Notes under the pieces: generated by a model
Told to the model about the DNA's origin: nothing
The model's database searches: none
What the model saw: only the letters and a program-made list of their open reading frames with translations
In this document: positions 25,763 to 34,274 of the stretch, piece after piece
Layout: the number at the start of each line of letters is the position of its first letter
Position numbering within the stretch: the stretch's first letter is position 1
Origin: Flavobacterium shii
GTDB lineage: Bacteria; Bacteroidota; Bacteroidia; Flavobacteriales; Flavobacteriaceae
Direction of reading: 5' to 3'
Assembly: GCF_025847235.1 (NCBI RefSeq)
Contig: NZ_JAOZEW010000010.1
Span: 124,001 to 188,000, forward strand
DNA length: 64,000 nt
Position numbers and translations under genes: made by a program

Positions 25763-26287
25763 TTACAAAACCTTAATTTCGGCTGCAGTTTCAAAAATTT
25801 TCTTGGATTGATCAAATTTGGTAGAGAAATAAGACTTTTTATTTACTGCTGTAAAATTGCCTATTTGACTACTAAATTTATTTGTTGTACCAGTGATGTT
25901 AAATCTGATAGATTGGATATCAGTCTTTTTTAGTTTATTCATTTCAATAACCGAAAGATTGTAAAATGTCGAAGTTTTATTTTCGCCAGCTTCGGTATTT
26001 TTCTTGTCTACACAAACTATAATTGTATTATCGACTAAATAAATATAGGTAACACCAGTGATTTGTAATTTGGGGTCTGTTGTTGCAATACTAAGTTTTA
26101 AAAGACCACCTGTTTCGGTCTTTGCAATTTGAACATTGGCTTCACCGGATAATGCATAGTTTTCGCAAATAAAATCCCAGGTTTGTGTTGCCGGATATGG
26201 TTTTCCTTTAAAATTAAGAGACTCCTGAGCATTAACCGAAATGGATAAGAAAATAAGGGATAAAATCAGTAGTGTTTTATAATTCAT
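25763..26287 (-). CDS. Secreted protein of unknown function
   Basis: A 174-residue exported protein with signal peptide MNYKTLLILSLIFLSISVNA. The rest is beta-rich (YPATQTWDFICENYALSGEA, QITGVTYIYLVDNTIIVCVD) and ends EIKVL. Two cysteines (~41 and ~94) could pair in the periplasm. I do not recognise a family. It is third in the operon, 6 bases after the lipoprotein gene, suggesting a shared envelope role with that protein and the M23 peptidase. Confidence 0.8.
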   Translation of the reverse strand: MNYKTLLILSLIFLSISVNAQESLNFKGKPYPATQTWDFICENYALSGEANVQIAKTETGGLLKLSIATTDPKLQITGVTYIYLVDNTIIVCVDKKNTEAGENKTSTFYNLSVIEMNKLKKTDIQSIRFNITGTTNKFSSQIGNFTAVNKKSYFSTKFDQSKKIFETAAEIKVL

Positions 26288-26293
26288 AAGGTT

Positions 26294-26770
26294 TTATTTT
26301 TCAATTAATTTTGATTCGAATGTTTCGTCCCAATCCAGCGATTTGATGGCTGAAATTAAATTTTCCTGATTTACATATACACGAAGTTCTTTATTGGCTA
26401 CTTTTTTTTCATATAAAGCTCTATATCTGTAAATGGTTTCATGTTTGGTTTTGTAAACCCCATCCAGTTTAAGATCTTTAAAAGCTCCGTACCATTGTCG
26501 GAATTTCTGACATGTTTTTGTTAATCGGTCTTCTGTTGTGTTCGCCATAACCGAAGGCGTAACTTCTGTTTCATTAAAAGGCTTAAATTTTGACGTGTTA
26601 CAAGTCATTAAAACTCTTTTTCCGAGTTCATAAGCCTTATTTTGCTGATTGTTATTTACTTCTGCGGGTAAAACTTTTGATATTTTTAAATCTTCTGTCT
26701 TATTTCCTCCAGTTTTTGATTTACAACCTATCAACAGTAGCAAACTTAAAATAAATAGTACTTTTTTCAT
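26294..26770 (-). CDS. Lipoprotein of unknown function
   Basis: A 158-residue lipoprotein: MKKVLFILSLLLLIGCKSKT has a clear lipobox, with Cys16 as the lipidated residue. The mature part (FRQWYGAFKDLKLDGVYKTK, HETIYRYRALYEKKVANKEL) has the look of a small NTF2-like or cystatin-like alpha+beta domain, but I cannot name a family. It lies second in the operon with 6-base gaps on both sides. Confidence 0.82.
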   Translation of the reverse strand: MKKVLFILSLLLLIGCKSKTGGNKTEDLKISKVLPAEVNNNQQNKAYELGKRVLMTCNTSKFKPFNETEVTPSVMANTTEDRLTKTCQKFRQWYGAFKDLKLDGVYKTKHETIYRYRALYEKKVANKELRVYVNQENLISAIKSLDWDETFESKLIEK

Positions 26771-26776
26771 CGCTCT

Positions 26777-27454
26777 TTATGTTATTTTTAATAATAAATT
26801 GGGATTTGGGCAGTTATTAACATAGTAATCCAAATTGGTTTTACTGCAAACACCTGGATAATCGCCAAGATTTTCTCCAATATTTTTTATAATTTGAAAA
26901 TGCAAGTGTGGTGCATAATCTCCATTTACATCTGATTTCCCTAAAGTGCCCAAAATTTGTTCTTTTTTAAAAACAGATCCAACTTTAAGATTGATTATAC
27001 TTTTTAACGACAAATGCCCGTATAAAGTATAAAAAATATGATTTTCGATTTCGTGTTTCAGAATAATTGTAGGGCCATAATCACCTAAACCGATGTTGTT
27101 TTTAAAACTATGGATTGTTCCGTTAAACGCTGCTAATACTGGAGTTTCGGCTTTTATCCATAAATCCAAACCAATATGAATGTTGCGTTCCGGAGCGGTT
27201 GAATTTTTAAAATTTTCACTTCGTTTATATATATCCCGTTCTTCCAGATAACCACCAAAAGCCACTTTTGCATTGGCGCGAGCTAATAAATTATCGATAT
27301 AAATCTCGAAATCGGCAGCAGTTTGGGGTTTGTTGTTTTTTAATTCCTGATTAGAAACCGATAAATCCAAAGGCATGTATTGAGCATAATTGATTGTAGC
27401 ATCGATTACTTTTATGGGAGCTAAATTTTTTAAAACAGTTTCTAGTGTGGTCAT
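26777..27454 (-). CDS. M23-family (LytM-type) peptidase domain protein
   Basis: A 225-residue protein. The zinc motif HxxxD is seen in NIHIGLDLWIKAETPVLAAF and the HxH motif in DYAPHLHFQIIKN, with YGHLSLKSI between, as in LytM/lysostaphin-type endopeptidases that cut peptide cross-links. No signal peptide is visible, unlike most secreted M23 enzymes. The C-terminal VCSKTNLDYYVNNCPNPNLLL resembles M23 domains that in relatives are attached to an aminotransferase. It is the first gene of the five-gene operon. Confidence 0.87.
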   Translation of the reverse strand: MTTLETVLKNLAPIKVIDATINYAQYMPLDLSVSNQELKNNKPQTAADFEIYIDNLLARANAKVAFGGYLEERDIYKRSENFKNSTAPERNIHIGLDLWIKAETPVLAAFNGTIHSFKNNIGLGDYGPTIILKHEIENHIFYTLYGHLSLKSIINLKVGSVFKKEQILGTLGKSDVNGDYAPHLHFQIIKNIGENLGDYPGVCSKTNLDYYVNNCPNPNLLLKIT

Positions 27455-27477
27455 ATATGTTTATTTTTTTTTAACCC

Positions 27478-27684
27478 GTTGGGTGTAATTATTTTGTGTA
27501 ATCTGCTCGGATCATAAAAGTTTCATTTAATACATAGAGACATAGATTTTGGAACTCTCTAAAAAGGCGTTTCACTTGTTTGAAATACACAAAGCTTGCT
27601 ATGTGAAAGAAATCTATTTCTTTTTGTGCCCTTTTTTACACATAAAATCTATGTCTCTATGTGTTAAAACTGATTATACCCAAC
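27478..27684. repeat. Large palindromic intergenic element, family B copy 1
   Basis: Outer arms GTTGGGTGTAAT (27478) and ATTATACCCAAC (27673) match at 11 of 12. Inner arms, 25 bases at 27526-27550 and 27644-27668 (key ACATAGAGACATAGATTTT and AAAATCTATGTCTCTATGT), match at 24 of 25. The centre contains TTTCACTTG and CTATGTGAAAGAAA. A related element with the same centre lies at 51295. A 72-codon frame inside it is not a gene. Confidence 0.85.
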
Positions 27685-27747
27685 TTTTTTTAATATTCTA
27701 TCTAAACATTTTGCAGGCAATAAATAATTCGTTAAAGGAAATTACCG

Positions 27748-28413
27748 TTAAGCTAGTTTTTCTATAATTATTAATTCATTGTGTTCCTCGATTCGAGGGA
27801 GCATTTTTACGGTATGTTGATTATAGTTTATTTCAGAAACATATTTTTGGTTTCTGATATTATGCTTTTCATCGAGAATCATAGTATTGAAAAGTACAAA
27901 ACCATTATTTTTTAAAAGATCGCAAACCCTGTTGCTAAAAAAGCTTTCAAATAAAAAGTTGGGCATTGTGGTATCTTCAAAAACATCAATTATTATGAGA
28001 TCATATTTTTTGTTTGTTCTTAAAACAAATTCAAATGCATCATCAATAATAATTTCGAGTTGTTTGATTTTATTTAGATTGAAATATTTATTGGCAACCT
28101 GAATCATTTCTGGATCTATTTCAATTCCGGTAATTTTACCTTTGTATTTTATTTCATCGACCAAAGTTTTGATAACACTTCCACCAGCCACTCCAAGAAG
28201 TAATATATGCTTCATTGAGGTTATCTTTTCGAAACCAATATTTTTTAATCCATATCTCAGGATGCGTTGTAAACTTCCGTAAGAGTAATTCGTATTTTCA
28301 GAATCCAAAACTAATTCACCGTTTGCCCAGGTAACTTCGATAGCTTTACTGCGTGAGGATTTTTTTTCAAATATTTTTATAGGAACAAGGTAACTGAACA
28401 TTTTCTTAATCAT
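27748..28413 (-). CDS. Spermidine-synthase-fold methyltransferase-like protein
   Basis: A 221-residue Rossmann-fold protein. HILLLGVAGGSVIKTLVDEI is the SAM-binding glycine loop, ITGIEIDPEMIQVANKYF the acidic ribose-binding segment, and LIIIDVFEDTTMPNFLFESF the next loop. The order follows spermidine synthases, but the short N-terminal LDSENTNYSYGSLQRILRYG lacks the usual polyamine-binding LDG...Q...DE pattern, so spermidine synthesis is doubtful. It has its own promoter box and is divergent from the acyltransferase-like gene. Confidence 0.8.
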   Translation of the reverse strand: MIKKMFSYLVPIKIFEKKSSRSKAIEVTWANGELVLDSENTNYSYGSLQRILRYGLKNIGFEKITSMKHILLLGVAGGSVIKTLVDEIKYKGKITGIEIDPEMIQVANKYFNLNKIKQLEIIIDDAFEFVLRTNKKYDLIIIDVFEDTTMPNFLFESFFSNRVCDLLKNNGFVLFNTMILDEKHNIRNQKYVSEINYNQHTVKMLPRIEEHNELIIIEKLA

Positions 28414-28429
28414 TCGTATGCGTTTTTAT

Positions 28430-28437
28430 CAAATTTA
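28430..28437 (-). promoter_or_regulatory. -7 box for the spermidine-synthase-fold gene
   Basis: TAAATTTG on the minus strand lies 16 bases before the start codon. Confidence 0.5.
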
Positions 28438-28475
28438 AGATTTAAATTATTTATTTTGTACGATAAAATAAAATA

Positions 28476-29027
28476 ATGAAGAAACAATTATACAAATTCA
28501 TCTTTTTCAAGCTTATGGGTTGGAAGATAGTTGGGATTGAAAATGCTGAGGTGAAAAAATGCGTGATGATGGTGATGCCGCATACAAGTAATCATGATTT
28601 TTATTTAGGAATTTTTACTCGGGGGATTTCTGGATTAGAAATGAACTGGGTAGGAAAGAAAGAATTATTTAGGTTTCCTTTCGGATATTATTTCAGAAGC
28701 GTAGGAGGGGAACCTTTGGATCGATCCGGTGGTTTAAATAAAGTTGATTCGATTGCAGCTATTTTTGATCGAAAAGAAATTTTTCGATTAGCAGTTGCTC
28801 CGGAGGGAACTCGTAAAAAAGTTTCAGAAATTAAAACCGGATTTTATTACATCGCTTTAAAAGCAAATGTGCCTATTGTTCCTGTAGCTTTTGATTGGGG
28901 TAAAAAAGAAGTTAATCTCGGTAAGCCATTTTACCCAACAGGAAATTTTGAATCGGACATGGAAATTTTAAAACAACATTATGTAGGTGTAGTCGGAAAA
29001 ATTCAAAACAACGGATTCCAATTGTAA
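28476..29027 (+). CDS. 1-Acyl-glycerol-3-phosphate acyltransferase-like protein
   Basis: A 183-residue PlsC-type acyltransferase, short for the family. The catalytic Hx4D box is HTSNHDFYLGIF (block I, ~36-47) and the EGTR block is VAPEGTRKKVSEIKTGFYYI (~107-126). ANVPIVPVAFDWGKKEV gives block IV. There is no N-terminal membrane helix beyond FIFFKLMGWKIVGI. It probably acylates a lipid precursor, perhaps lysophosphatidic acid or an unusual lipid. It is alone on the plus strand. Confidence 0.86.
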   Translation: MKKQLYKFIFFKLMGWKIVGIENAEVKKCVMMVMPHTSNHDFYLGIFTRGISGLEMNWVGKKELFRFPFGYYFRSVGGEPLDRSGGLNKVDSIAAIFDRKEIFRLAVAPEGTRKKVSEIKTGFYYIALKANVPIVPVAFDWGKKEVNLGKPFYPTGNFESDMEILKQHYVGVVGKIQNNGFQL

Positions 29028-29087
29028 TTTCTTAAAATTACTTAGGCGAAATTTTTTTTCAATTTTTCAAATACACCAAAATGAAAT

Positions 29088-29561
29088 TTAAGGAGTATAT
29101 ACCTTAAAAGTCCCATTTTTATAAAAGAGCACAATTTTCTCTATTTCATCTGATGAGGTATTGGGAATTGTGTTTTTTATTTCAACAGGATTTTTTTCAA
29201 TGATTTTTTTCTCATCCAATTTTTCTATCTCCAAAAATAAATCTTTTGGAATAAAACTTTCATTCGGAAAAATAGGGACAATGGGTTTTTCGATTTCTTC
29301 TGGAATTGGATATGGAATAACTTTGTCATTTTCGTTTTTAGGAAATGAACCTTTTCCATTCAAAACCCAATACAAATCTATATCAGGAAAAACCTCAATA
29401 ATCTTTAATATAAAATCTAAGCTTGGTTTGTTTCTGCCCGAAAGGAGGTGGGACATACTAGAGCGTTGTACTCCAATTTTATCTGCAAATGAAGAAGCGC
29501 TTAAGCTGTAATAGTCCAATATAATTTCCAATCTTTTTATAAAATCCTCGATGTTTACCAT
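29088..29561 (-). CDS. XRE-family HTH regulator with proline-rich tail
   Basis: A 157-residue DNA-binding protein. Residues ~5-65 form a Cro/C1-type HTH (LSASSFADKIGVQRSSMSHL, LSGRNKPSLDFILKIIEVFP), followed by DIDLYWVLNGKGSF, a module common in Bacteroidota. Residues ~80-157 are rich in Pro, Ile and Lys (PYPIPEEIEKPIVPIFPNES) with a C-terminal IEKIVLFYKNGTFKVY, of unknown role. Its start codon lies inside a TTTAC-N4-GTAAA site, one of six such sites between this gene and the divergent M14 carboxypeptidase, so autoregulation and control of that gene are likely. Confidence 0.88.
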   Translation of the reverse strand: MVNIEDFIKRLEIILDYYSLSASSFADKIGVQRSSMSHLLSGRNKPSLDFILKIIEVFPDIDLYWVLNGKGSFPKNENDKVIPYPIPEEIEKPIVPIFPNESFIPKDLFLEIEKLDEKKIIEKNPVEIKNTIPNTSSDEIEKIVLFYKNGTFKVYTP

Positions 29562-29638
29562 TGTAAATTGTTTTTAAAATTAAGATGGTTTACAAATGTA
29601 ATTAAAATATAAAGAAATAGCAATTATACAATTGTAAA
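29554..29638. promoter_or_regulatory. Three TTTAC-N4-GTAAA operators before the XRE gene
   Basis: TTTACCATTGTAAA (29554-29567, over the start codon), TTTACAAATGTAAT (29589-29602) and TATACAATTGTAAA (29625-29638). Start-to-start spacing is 35 and 36 bases, so the sites lie on nearly the same face of the helix. Confidence 0.75.
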
Positions 29639-29788
29639 TAGCATAAATGAGTCAATTATGTTGATGTTGTAGCTTTAGTTGAAGCGACGTAACTAACTAA
29701 TAATGTTGTGATTATAGTTTGCTTATTAAGAAGTTAACAAATGTCATTGAAATTAGGGTAAATCGAGTCTGTTAGGGGAAAATATGTG

Positions 29789-29860
29789 TTTATAAATGTA
29801 AATTACGAGCTATTTTAATTGTTTACAATTGTAATTATAAAGATGTTTACTTTTGTAAAC
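29789..29860. promoter_or_regulatory. Three TTTAC-N4-GTAAA operators before the M14 gene
   Basis: TTTATAAATGTAAA (29789-29802), TTTACAATTGTAAT (29822-29835) and the full palindrome-armed GTTTACTTTTGTAAAC (29845-29860), which ends 13 bases before the carboxypeptidase start. They share half-sites and 4-base spacer with the sites before the XRE gene. Confidence 0.75.
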
Positions 29861-29873
29861 CAAACAATATGAC

Positions 29874-31028
29874 ATGAATTTAGAAGAATTATTTAGCTTA
29901 CATAAAGAACAAAGCATACAAGGAAGGTATCTTACATTGGATGCGATTATTCCTTTATTGGAGAAATTAAACACCAATAATCAGGTGAATATTATTGGAA
30001 AATCAGTTTTGGATAAACCTATATATAGTTACGAAATTGGTTCTGGTAAAACTCGAATTTACCTTTGGTCACAAATGCATGGGAATGAAAGTACAACTAC
30101 AAAAGCGCTATTTGACTTTATTAATGTGCTGAATAGTGGTTCTGAGTTTGCACTTAAAATGCTGGAAACTTTTACTTTTTATAGTATTCCTATACTAAAT
30201 CCTGATGGTGCTGAGTTATATACTCGTGAAAATGCCAATAAAGTCGACTTGAATCGTGATTCACAACAGTTAACTCAGCCAGAAAGCAAGGTGCTAAGAG
30301 CTGCTTTTGAAGAGTTTAAACCTCATTATTGTTATAATCTGCATGATCAGCGTACTATTTTTGGCGCTGGAGATACAGGAAAGCCTGCTACAGTATCATT
30401 TTTGGCACCGGCTTATAATGAAGAAAGAGAGATAAATGAGTCGCGTACAAAGGCGATAGACTTGATTGTAGCTATGAATGATGTTTTGCAGCAATATATT
30501 CCGGGACAGGTAGGTCGTTTTGATGATTCTTTTAATATTAATTGTATAGGAGATACATTTCAATACCTTGGTGTACCTACAATTTTGTTTGAAGCGGGGC
30601 ATTTTCCTAATGATTATGAAAGAGAGGTTACTAGGAAATACATCTTTTTCGCGTTAATTACTGGGTTTAAGGTATTAAGCGAAAACGATATAGTTGTCAA
30701 TGGAATTAATAAATATTTGAATATTTCACAAAATAAAGTCGTTTTTTATGATTTTATGTATAAAAACATCAAAATAAATTATGATGGTATCGAAATAATC
30801 ACGAATTTTGCCGCACAATACAAAGAAGAATTGATTGAAAATAAAATTTGTTTTACTGCTTATATTACCGAAGTTGGTGAATTAGAAAATTATTATGGTC
30901 ATTTTGAATACGATGCTAAAGGAGCAGAATATACTGATGATTTTAAAAATTTTCCGAAAACAAGTCAGAAAGCAGATTTTTATTTAAATAAAAACGTAAA
31001 ATTTGTTAATGGACTGATAAAAAGTTAG
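29874..31028 (+). CDS. M14-family zinc carboxypeptidase-like protein
   Basis: A 384-residue enzyme. Zinc ligands are visible: His69 and Glu72 in WSQMHGNESTTTKA, and His157 in CYNLHDQRTIFG. Asn127-Arg128 in KVDLNRDSQ bind the substrate carboxylate and Glu240 in TILFEAGHFPND is the catalytic base. There is no signal peptide, so it is probably cytoplasmic and acts on short peptides or amide conjugates. The last ~110 residues (from ~270) form an extra domain I do not recognise. It is divergent from the XRE gene and shares its operator array; an Lrp-type regulator follows 77 bases later. Confidence 0.88.
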   Translation: MNLEELFSLHKEQSIQGRYLTLDAIIPLLEKLNTNNQVNIIGKSVLDKPIYSYEIGSGKTRIYLWSQMHGNESTTTKALFDFINVLNSGSEFALKMLETFTFYSIPILNPDGAELYTRENANKVDLNRDSQQLTQPESKVLRAAFEEFKPHYCYNLHDQRTIFGAGDTGKPATVSFLAPAYNEEREINESRTKAIDLIVAMNDVLQQYIPGQVGRFDDSFNINCIGDTFQYLGVPTILFEAGHFPNDYEREVTRKYIFFALITGFKVLSENDIVVNGINKYLNISQNKVVFYDFMYKNIKINYDGIEIITNFAAQYKEELIENKICFTAYITEVGELENYYGHFEYDAKGAEYTDDFKNFPKTSQKADFYLNKNVKFVNGLIKS

Positions 31029-31105
31029 TTTTTTTGTCAATTTGTTATTTTTTATATATATTTTTATACTTTGTAATAGTAATTAGTAATATTAATTAAA
31101 GAACT

Positions 31106-31585
31106 ATGAGTAAATTTCGTTTGGATGAAGTAGATCACCAGATATTAGACATGTTGATAGACAACACAAGAGTACCGTTTACTGACATTGCAAAAAAACT
31201 ATTGATATCTGCAGGAACAGTACATGTGAGAGTGAAAAAAATGGAAGATGCCGGAATTATAATGGGATCTTCATTAGCATTGGATTATGATAAATTAGGA
31301 TATTCATTTATAGCTTATGTAGGTGTGTTTTTAAATAATACCTCACAAACTAAATTTGTATTAGAGCGTATTAATCAAATTCCATTCGTAACAGTTGCAT
31401 CTGTAACTACAGGTAAATTCAATATTTTCTGTAAAATAAGAGCAAAAGATACTAAGCACGCTAAAGAAGTTATCTTTATGATTGATGATATCGAAGGAGT
31501 TTATAGAACAGAAACTATGATTTCCTTAGAAGAAAGTATTAATGATAAGAAGCGTTTGATGCATACTATTTTTAAAAATATGTAA
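31106..31585 (+). CDS. Lrp/AsnC-family transcriptional regulator
   Basis: A 159-residue regulator. Residues ~5-55 form the winged HTH (VDHQILDMLIDNTRVPFTDI, AKKLLISAGTVHVRVKKMED) and residues ~68-150 the ligand-sensing ACT-like (RAM) domain (VFLNNTSQTKFVLERINQIP, ASVTTGKFNIFCKIRAKDTK). Such proteins form octamers and respond to amino acids. Its place between a carboxypeptidase and PEP carboxylase fits amino-acid-linked control, but targets cannot be read. A terminator follows. Confidence 0.93.
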   Translation: MSKFRLDEVDHQILDMLIDNTRVPFTDIAKKLLISAGTVHVRVKKMEDAGIIMGSSLALDYDKLGYSFIAYVGVFLNNTSQTKFVLERINQIPFVTVASVTTGKFNIFCKIRAKDTKHAKEVIFMIDDIEGVYRTETMISLEESINDKKRLMHTIFKNM

Positions 31586-31611
31586 TTGATCTTGAATGCT
31601 ATATTAAATAT

Positions 31612-31639
31612 AACCTCAAGTTTTTCTTGGGGTTTTTTT
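31612..31639 (+). terminator. Terminator after the Lrp-type gene
   Basis: AACCTCAAG-TTTTT-CTTGGGGTT, with one G-U pair, is followed by a T-run. Confidence 0.88.
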
Positions 31640-31678
31640 ATGAAAAATTAACTAACAACCAACCAACTATAACGCATT

Positions 31679-34264
31679 ATGTATACGCTTCCCAAAATAG
31701 AACGTTTTAATCAAGATGTTCTTTCTAAATACCATATTTATAATAGTGTATTTATTACTTTACCTTTTGACTCTATTGATAATACAGGAGTTTTACTTCC
31801 ATTATTTACTGAGGTTTGTGAGACAGGCTTCAAAAAACAGGAAACACCTAAAGAGATTGTAAATTTTTTCTCTGGAAAATACTTAAATGATGCTTCCGAA
31901 AAAGATAAGATTGATCTAATGTTTCGATTTATTCAATATATTGAACGTCAGATTGTATTGTTTGATGCTATTGAAGATGCTGCATTTCCTGCTGTAAACA
32001 ATATGGAAGGAAGAGGTTCGCTTCGTGATATTAAAGAGAAATCGGATGCTAAAGAAATGGACGATGACTTAGTTGAATTTCTAGAAAGTTTCAATGTTCG
32101 TACTGTTTTAACGGCACATCCTACTCAATTTTATCCAGGTCCGGTATTGGGGATTATCAATGATTTAACCGATGCTATACGTACAAATGATTTGCTTACA
32201 ATTAAAAAGCTACTTGCACAGTTAGGAAAAACACCATTTATACAAAATGAAAAACCAAATCCTTATGATGAAGCTGTAAGTTTGATTTGGTATCTTGAAA
32301 ACGTATTCTATGAAACTTCTGGTGAAATAGTACATTATCTTCAAAGAAACATATTTCATGGTAATCCAATCCAAAATCCTTTAATTAAGCTAGGGTTTTG
32401 GCCAGGAGGAGACCGTGATGGGAATCCATTTGTAACAACGGCAATTACTTTAAAAGTAGCGGAACGTTTGAGAACTTCGATTTTAAAATGCTACTATATT
32501 GAAATGCGTAAACTAAAAAGAAAGTTAACCTTTGCAGGAGTAGACACTTTAGTTTCGGAACTTGAATATAAATTGTATCGCTCAGTTTTTTATTCTCAAG
32601 GCGAAATTTACATCACTTTGGATGAGTTTAAAGGGCAATTAAATAAGATTAAAAATATTATTATTGAGAATCATCAGTCTTTATATTTGGATGAATTAGA
32701 GGCGTTGCTTATCAAGATAAACCTGTTTGGTTTCTATTTTGCAACTCTGGATATTCGCCAGAATAGTAAAATACACGATGCTGTTTTTAAAGACGTTGTA
32801 ACGTATTACTTAAAGGAAGATTCATCTGTTTTTCCTGCTAATTATTATGATTTATCAGAGAATGAAAAGATAGCAGTTCTTTCGAAAGTAAAAGGAAATC
32901 TTAATCCAAGTGTCTTTGAAAACGAAATAACAAGGTCTACAATTGAATCAATTCAAGCTATTAAAACCATTCAGGAGAATAATGGTGAATATGGAGCAAA
33001 TAGATATATAATTAGTAATAATGAAAGCGCTCTGAATGTAATGGAGACTTTTGCTTTGATTAGACTGAACAATTGGGAAAGCCCAACTGTCGATATTATT
33101 CCGCTTTTTGAATCTGTGGATGATTTACAAAATGCTCATGAAATTATGGAGCAATTGTATACAAATCCAGAATATGCAAAGCACTTAATTGCAAGAGGAA
33201 ACAAACAGACCATTATGTTAGGTTTCTCTGATGGTACAAAAGATGGTGGTTATTTAATGGCAAATTGGAGTATTTACAGAGCTAAAGAAGCACTTACCGA
33301 AATTTCCAGAAAATACGGAATTAAAGCTATTTTCTTTGATGGTCGTGGTGGGCCGCCTGCTCGTGGAGGAGGAAAAACACATAAGTTTTATGCTTCATTA
33401 GGACCAAAAATCGAAAACAACGAAATTCAGATTACAGTTCAGGGACAAACTATTAGTTCTAATTTTGGAACATTAGACTCTTGTCGTTATAATTTAGAGA
33501 ATTTATTAAGTGCCGGAGTTACAAATCAGGTGTTTAGTAAAGGTAAAAATGAGTTAACGGTTGATGAAAAAGTTATTTTGGATCAATTGGCAGAACTAGG
33601 ATATCAAGAATACTTAAGTTTTAAAAACCATCCTAAGTTTATTCCTTATTTGGAAAAGATGAGTACTTTAAAATATTACTCCAAAACAAATATTGGAAGC
33701 CGACCTTCAAAAAGAAGTAAATCAGATCATTTGGATTTTGCCGATTTACGTGCAATTCCATTTGTAGGTTCTTGGAGCCAGTTAAAGCAAAATGTACCTG
33801 GTTTCTTTGGAGTAGGTACAGCTTTAAGACATTTTGAGGAAACGAATCAATGGGAGAAAGTACAAGATTTATATGATAATTCATTATTTTTTAAAACACT
33901 GTTGGAAAATAGTATGATGTCATTGGCGAAATCATTTTTACCATTAACAGCTTATATGAGAAAAGATCCAGAGTTTGGGGAATTTTGGCAAATTATTTAT
34001 GATGAGTTTTCAGAAACAAAACGATTGTTATTGAAAATTGCAGGTCATAAAGAGTTAATGGAGAACTATCCTGATGGTAAAGCATCTATTCAAATAAGAG
34101 AGCGTATTGTGTTACCATTGTTAACAATACAACAGTATGCTTTGTTAAGAATTAATGAATTAAACAAGGAAGAGAATGTCGATGATGACTTAATTAAGGT
34201 ATACGAGAAAATAGTTACTCGTTCTCTTTTCGGAAATACAAACGCAAGTAGAAACTCAGCTTAA
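31679..34264 (+). CDS. ppc: Phosphoenolpyruvate carboxylase
   Basis: An 861-residue enzyme that adds bicarbonate to PEP to form oxaloacetate, refilling the TCA cycle. The catalytic His is His147 in VLTAHPTQFYPGP. LGFWPGGDRDGNPFVTT is the conserved metal and substrate segment, and IFFDGRGGPPARGGGKTHKF replaces the proteobacterial GRGGTVGRGGGP loop, as in the Bacteroidota subgroup. QITVQGQTISSNFG and the C-terminal RSLFGNTNASRNSA complete it, with the usual QNTG-like end modified. Length is slightly below that of E. coli. A DinB-fold gene follows after 10 bases and may be cotranscribed. Confidence 0.95.
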   Translation: MYTLPKIERFNQDVLSKYHIYNSVFITLPFDSIDNTGVLLPLFTEVCETGFKKQETPKEIVNFFSGKYLNDASEKDKIDLMFRFIQYIERQIVLFDAIEDAAFPAVNNMEGRGSLRDIKEKSDAKEMDDDLVEFLESFNVRTVLTAHPTQFYPGPVLGIINDLTDAIRTNDLLTIKKLLAQLGKTPFIQNEKPNPYDEAVSLIWYLENVFYETSGEIVHYLQRNIFHGNPIQNPLIKLGFWPGGDRDGNPFVTTAITLKVAERLRTSILKCYYIEMRKLKRKLTFAGVDTLVSELEYKLYRSVFYSQGEIYITLDEFKGQLNKIKNIIIENHQSLYLDELEALLIKINLFGFYFATLDIRQNSKIHDAVFKDVVTYYLKEDSSVFPANYYDLSENEKIAVLSKVKGNLNPSVFENEITRSTIESIQAIKTIQENNGEYGANRYIISNNESALNVMETFALIRLNNWESPTVDIIPLFESVDDLQNAHEIMEQLYTNPEYAKHLIARGNKQTIMLGFSDGTKDGGYLMANWSIYRAKEALTEISRKYGIKAIFFDGRGGPPARGGGKTHKFYASLGPKIENNEIQITVQGQTISSNFGTLDSCRYNLENLLSAGVTNQVFSKGKNELTVDEKVILDQLAELGYQEYLSFKNHPKFIPYLEKMSTLKYYSKTNIGSRPSKRSKSDHLDFADLRAIPFVGSWSQLKQNVPGFFGVGTALRHFEETNQWEKVQDLYDNSLFFKTLLENSMMSLAKSFLPLTAYMRKDPEFGEFWQIIYDEFSETKRLLLKIAGHKELMENYPDGKASIQIRERIVLPLLTIQQYALLRINELNKEENVDDDLIKVYEKIVTRSLFGNTNASRNSA

Positions 34265-34274
34265 ATTTAATTTT

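Noticed and set aside
27549..27767. 72-codon frame on the plus strand
   Set aside because: It lies within the large palindromic repeat and reads through both arms.
27748..28413. Spermidine synthase acting with arginine decarboxylase and the DHS-like enzyme
   Set aside because: The polyamine-binding pattern of real spermidine synthases is missing, and the gene is 10 kb away with its own promoter.
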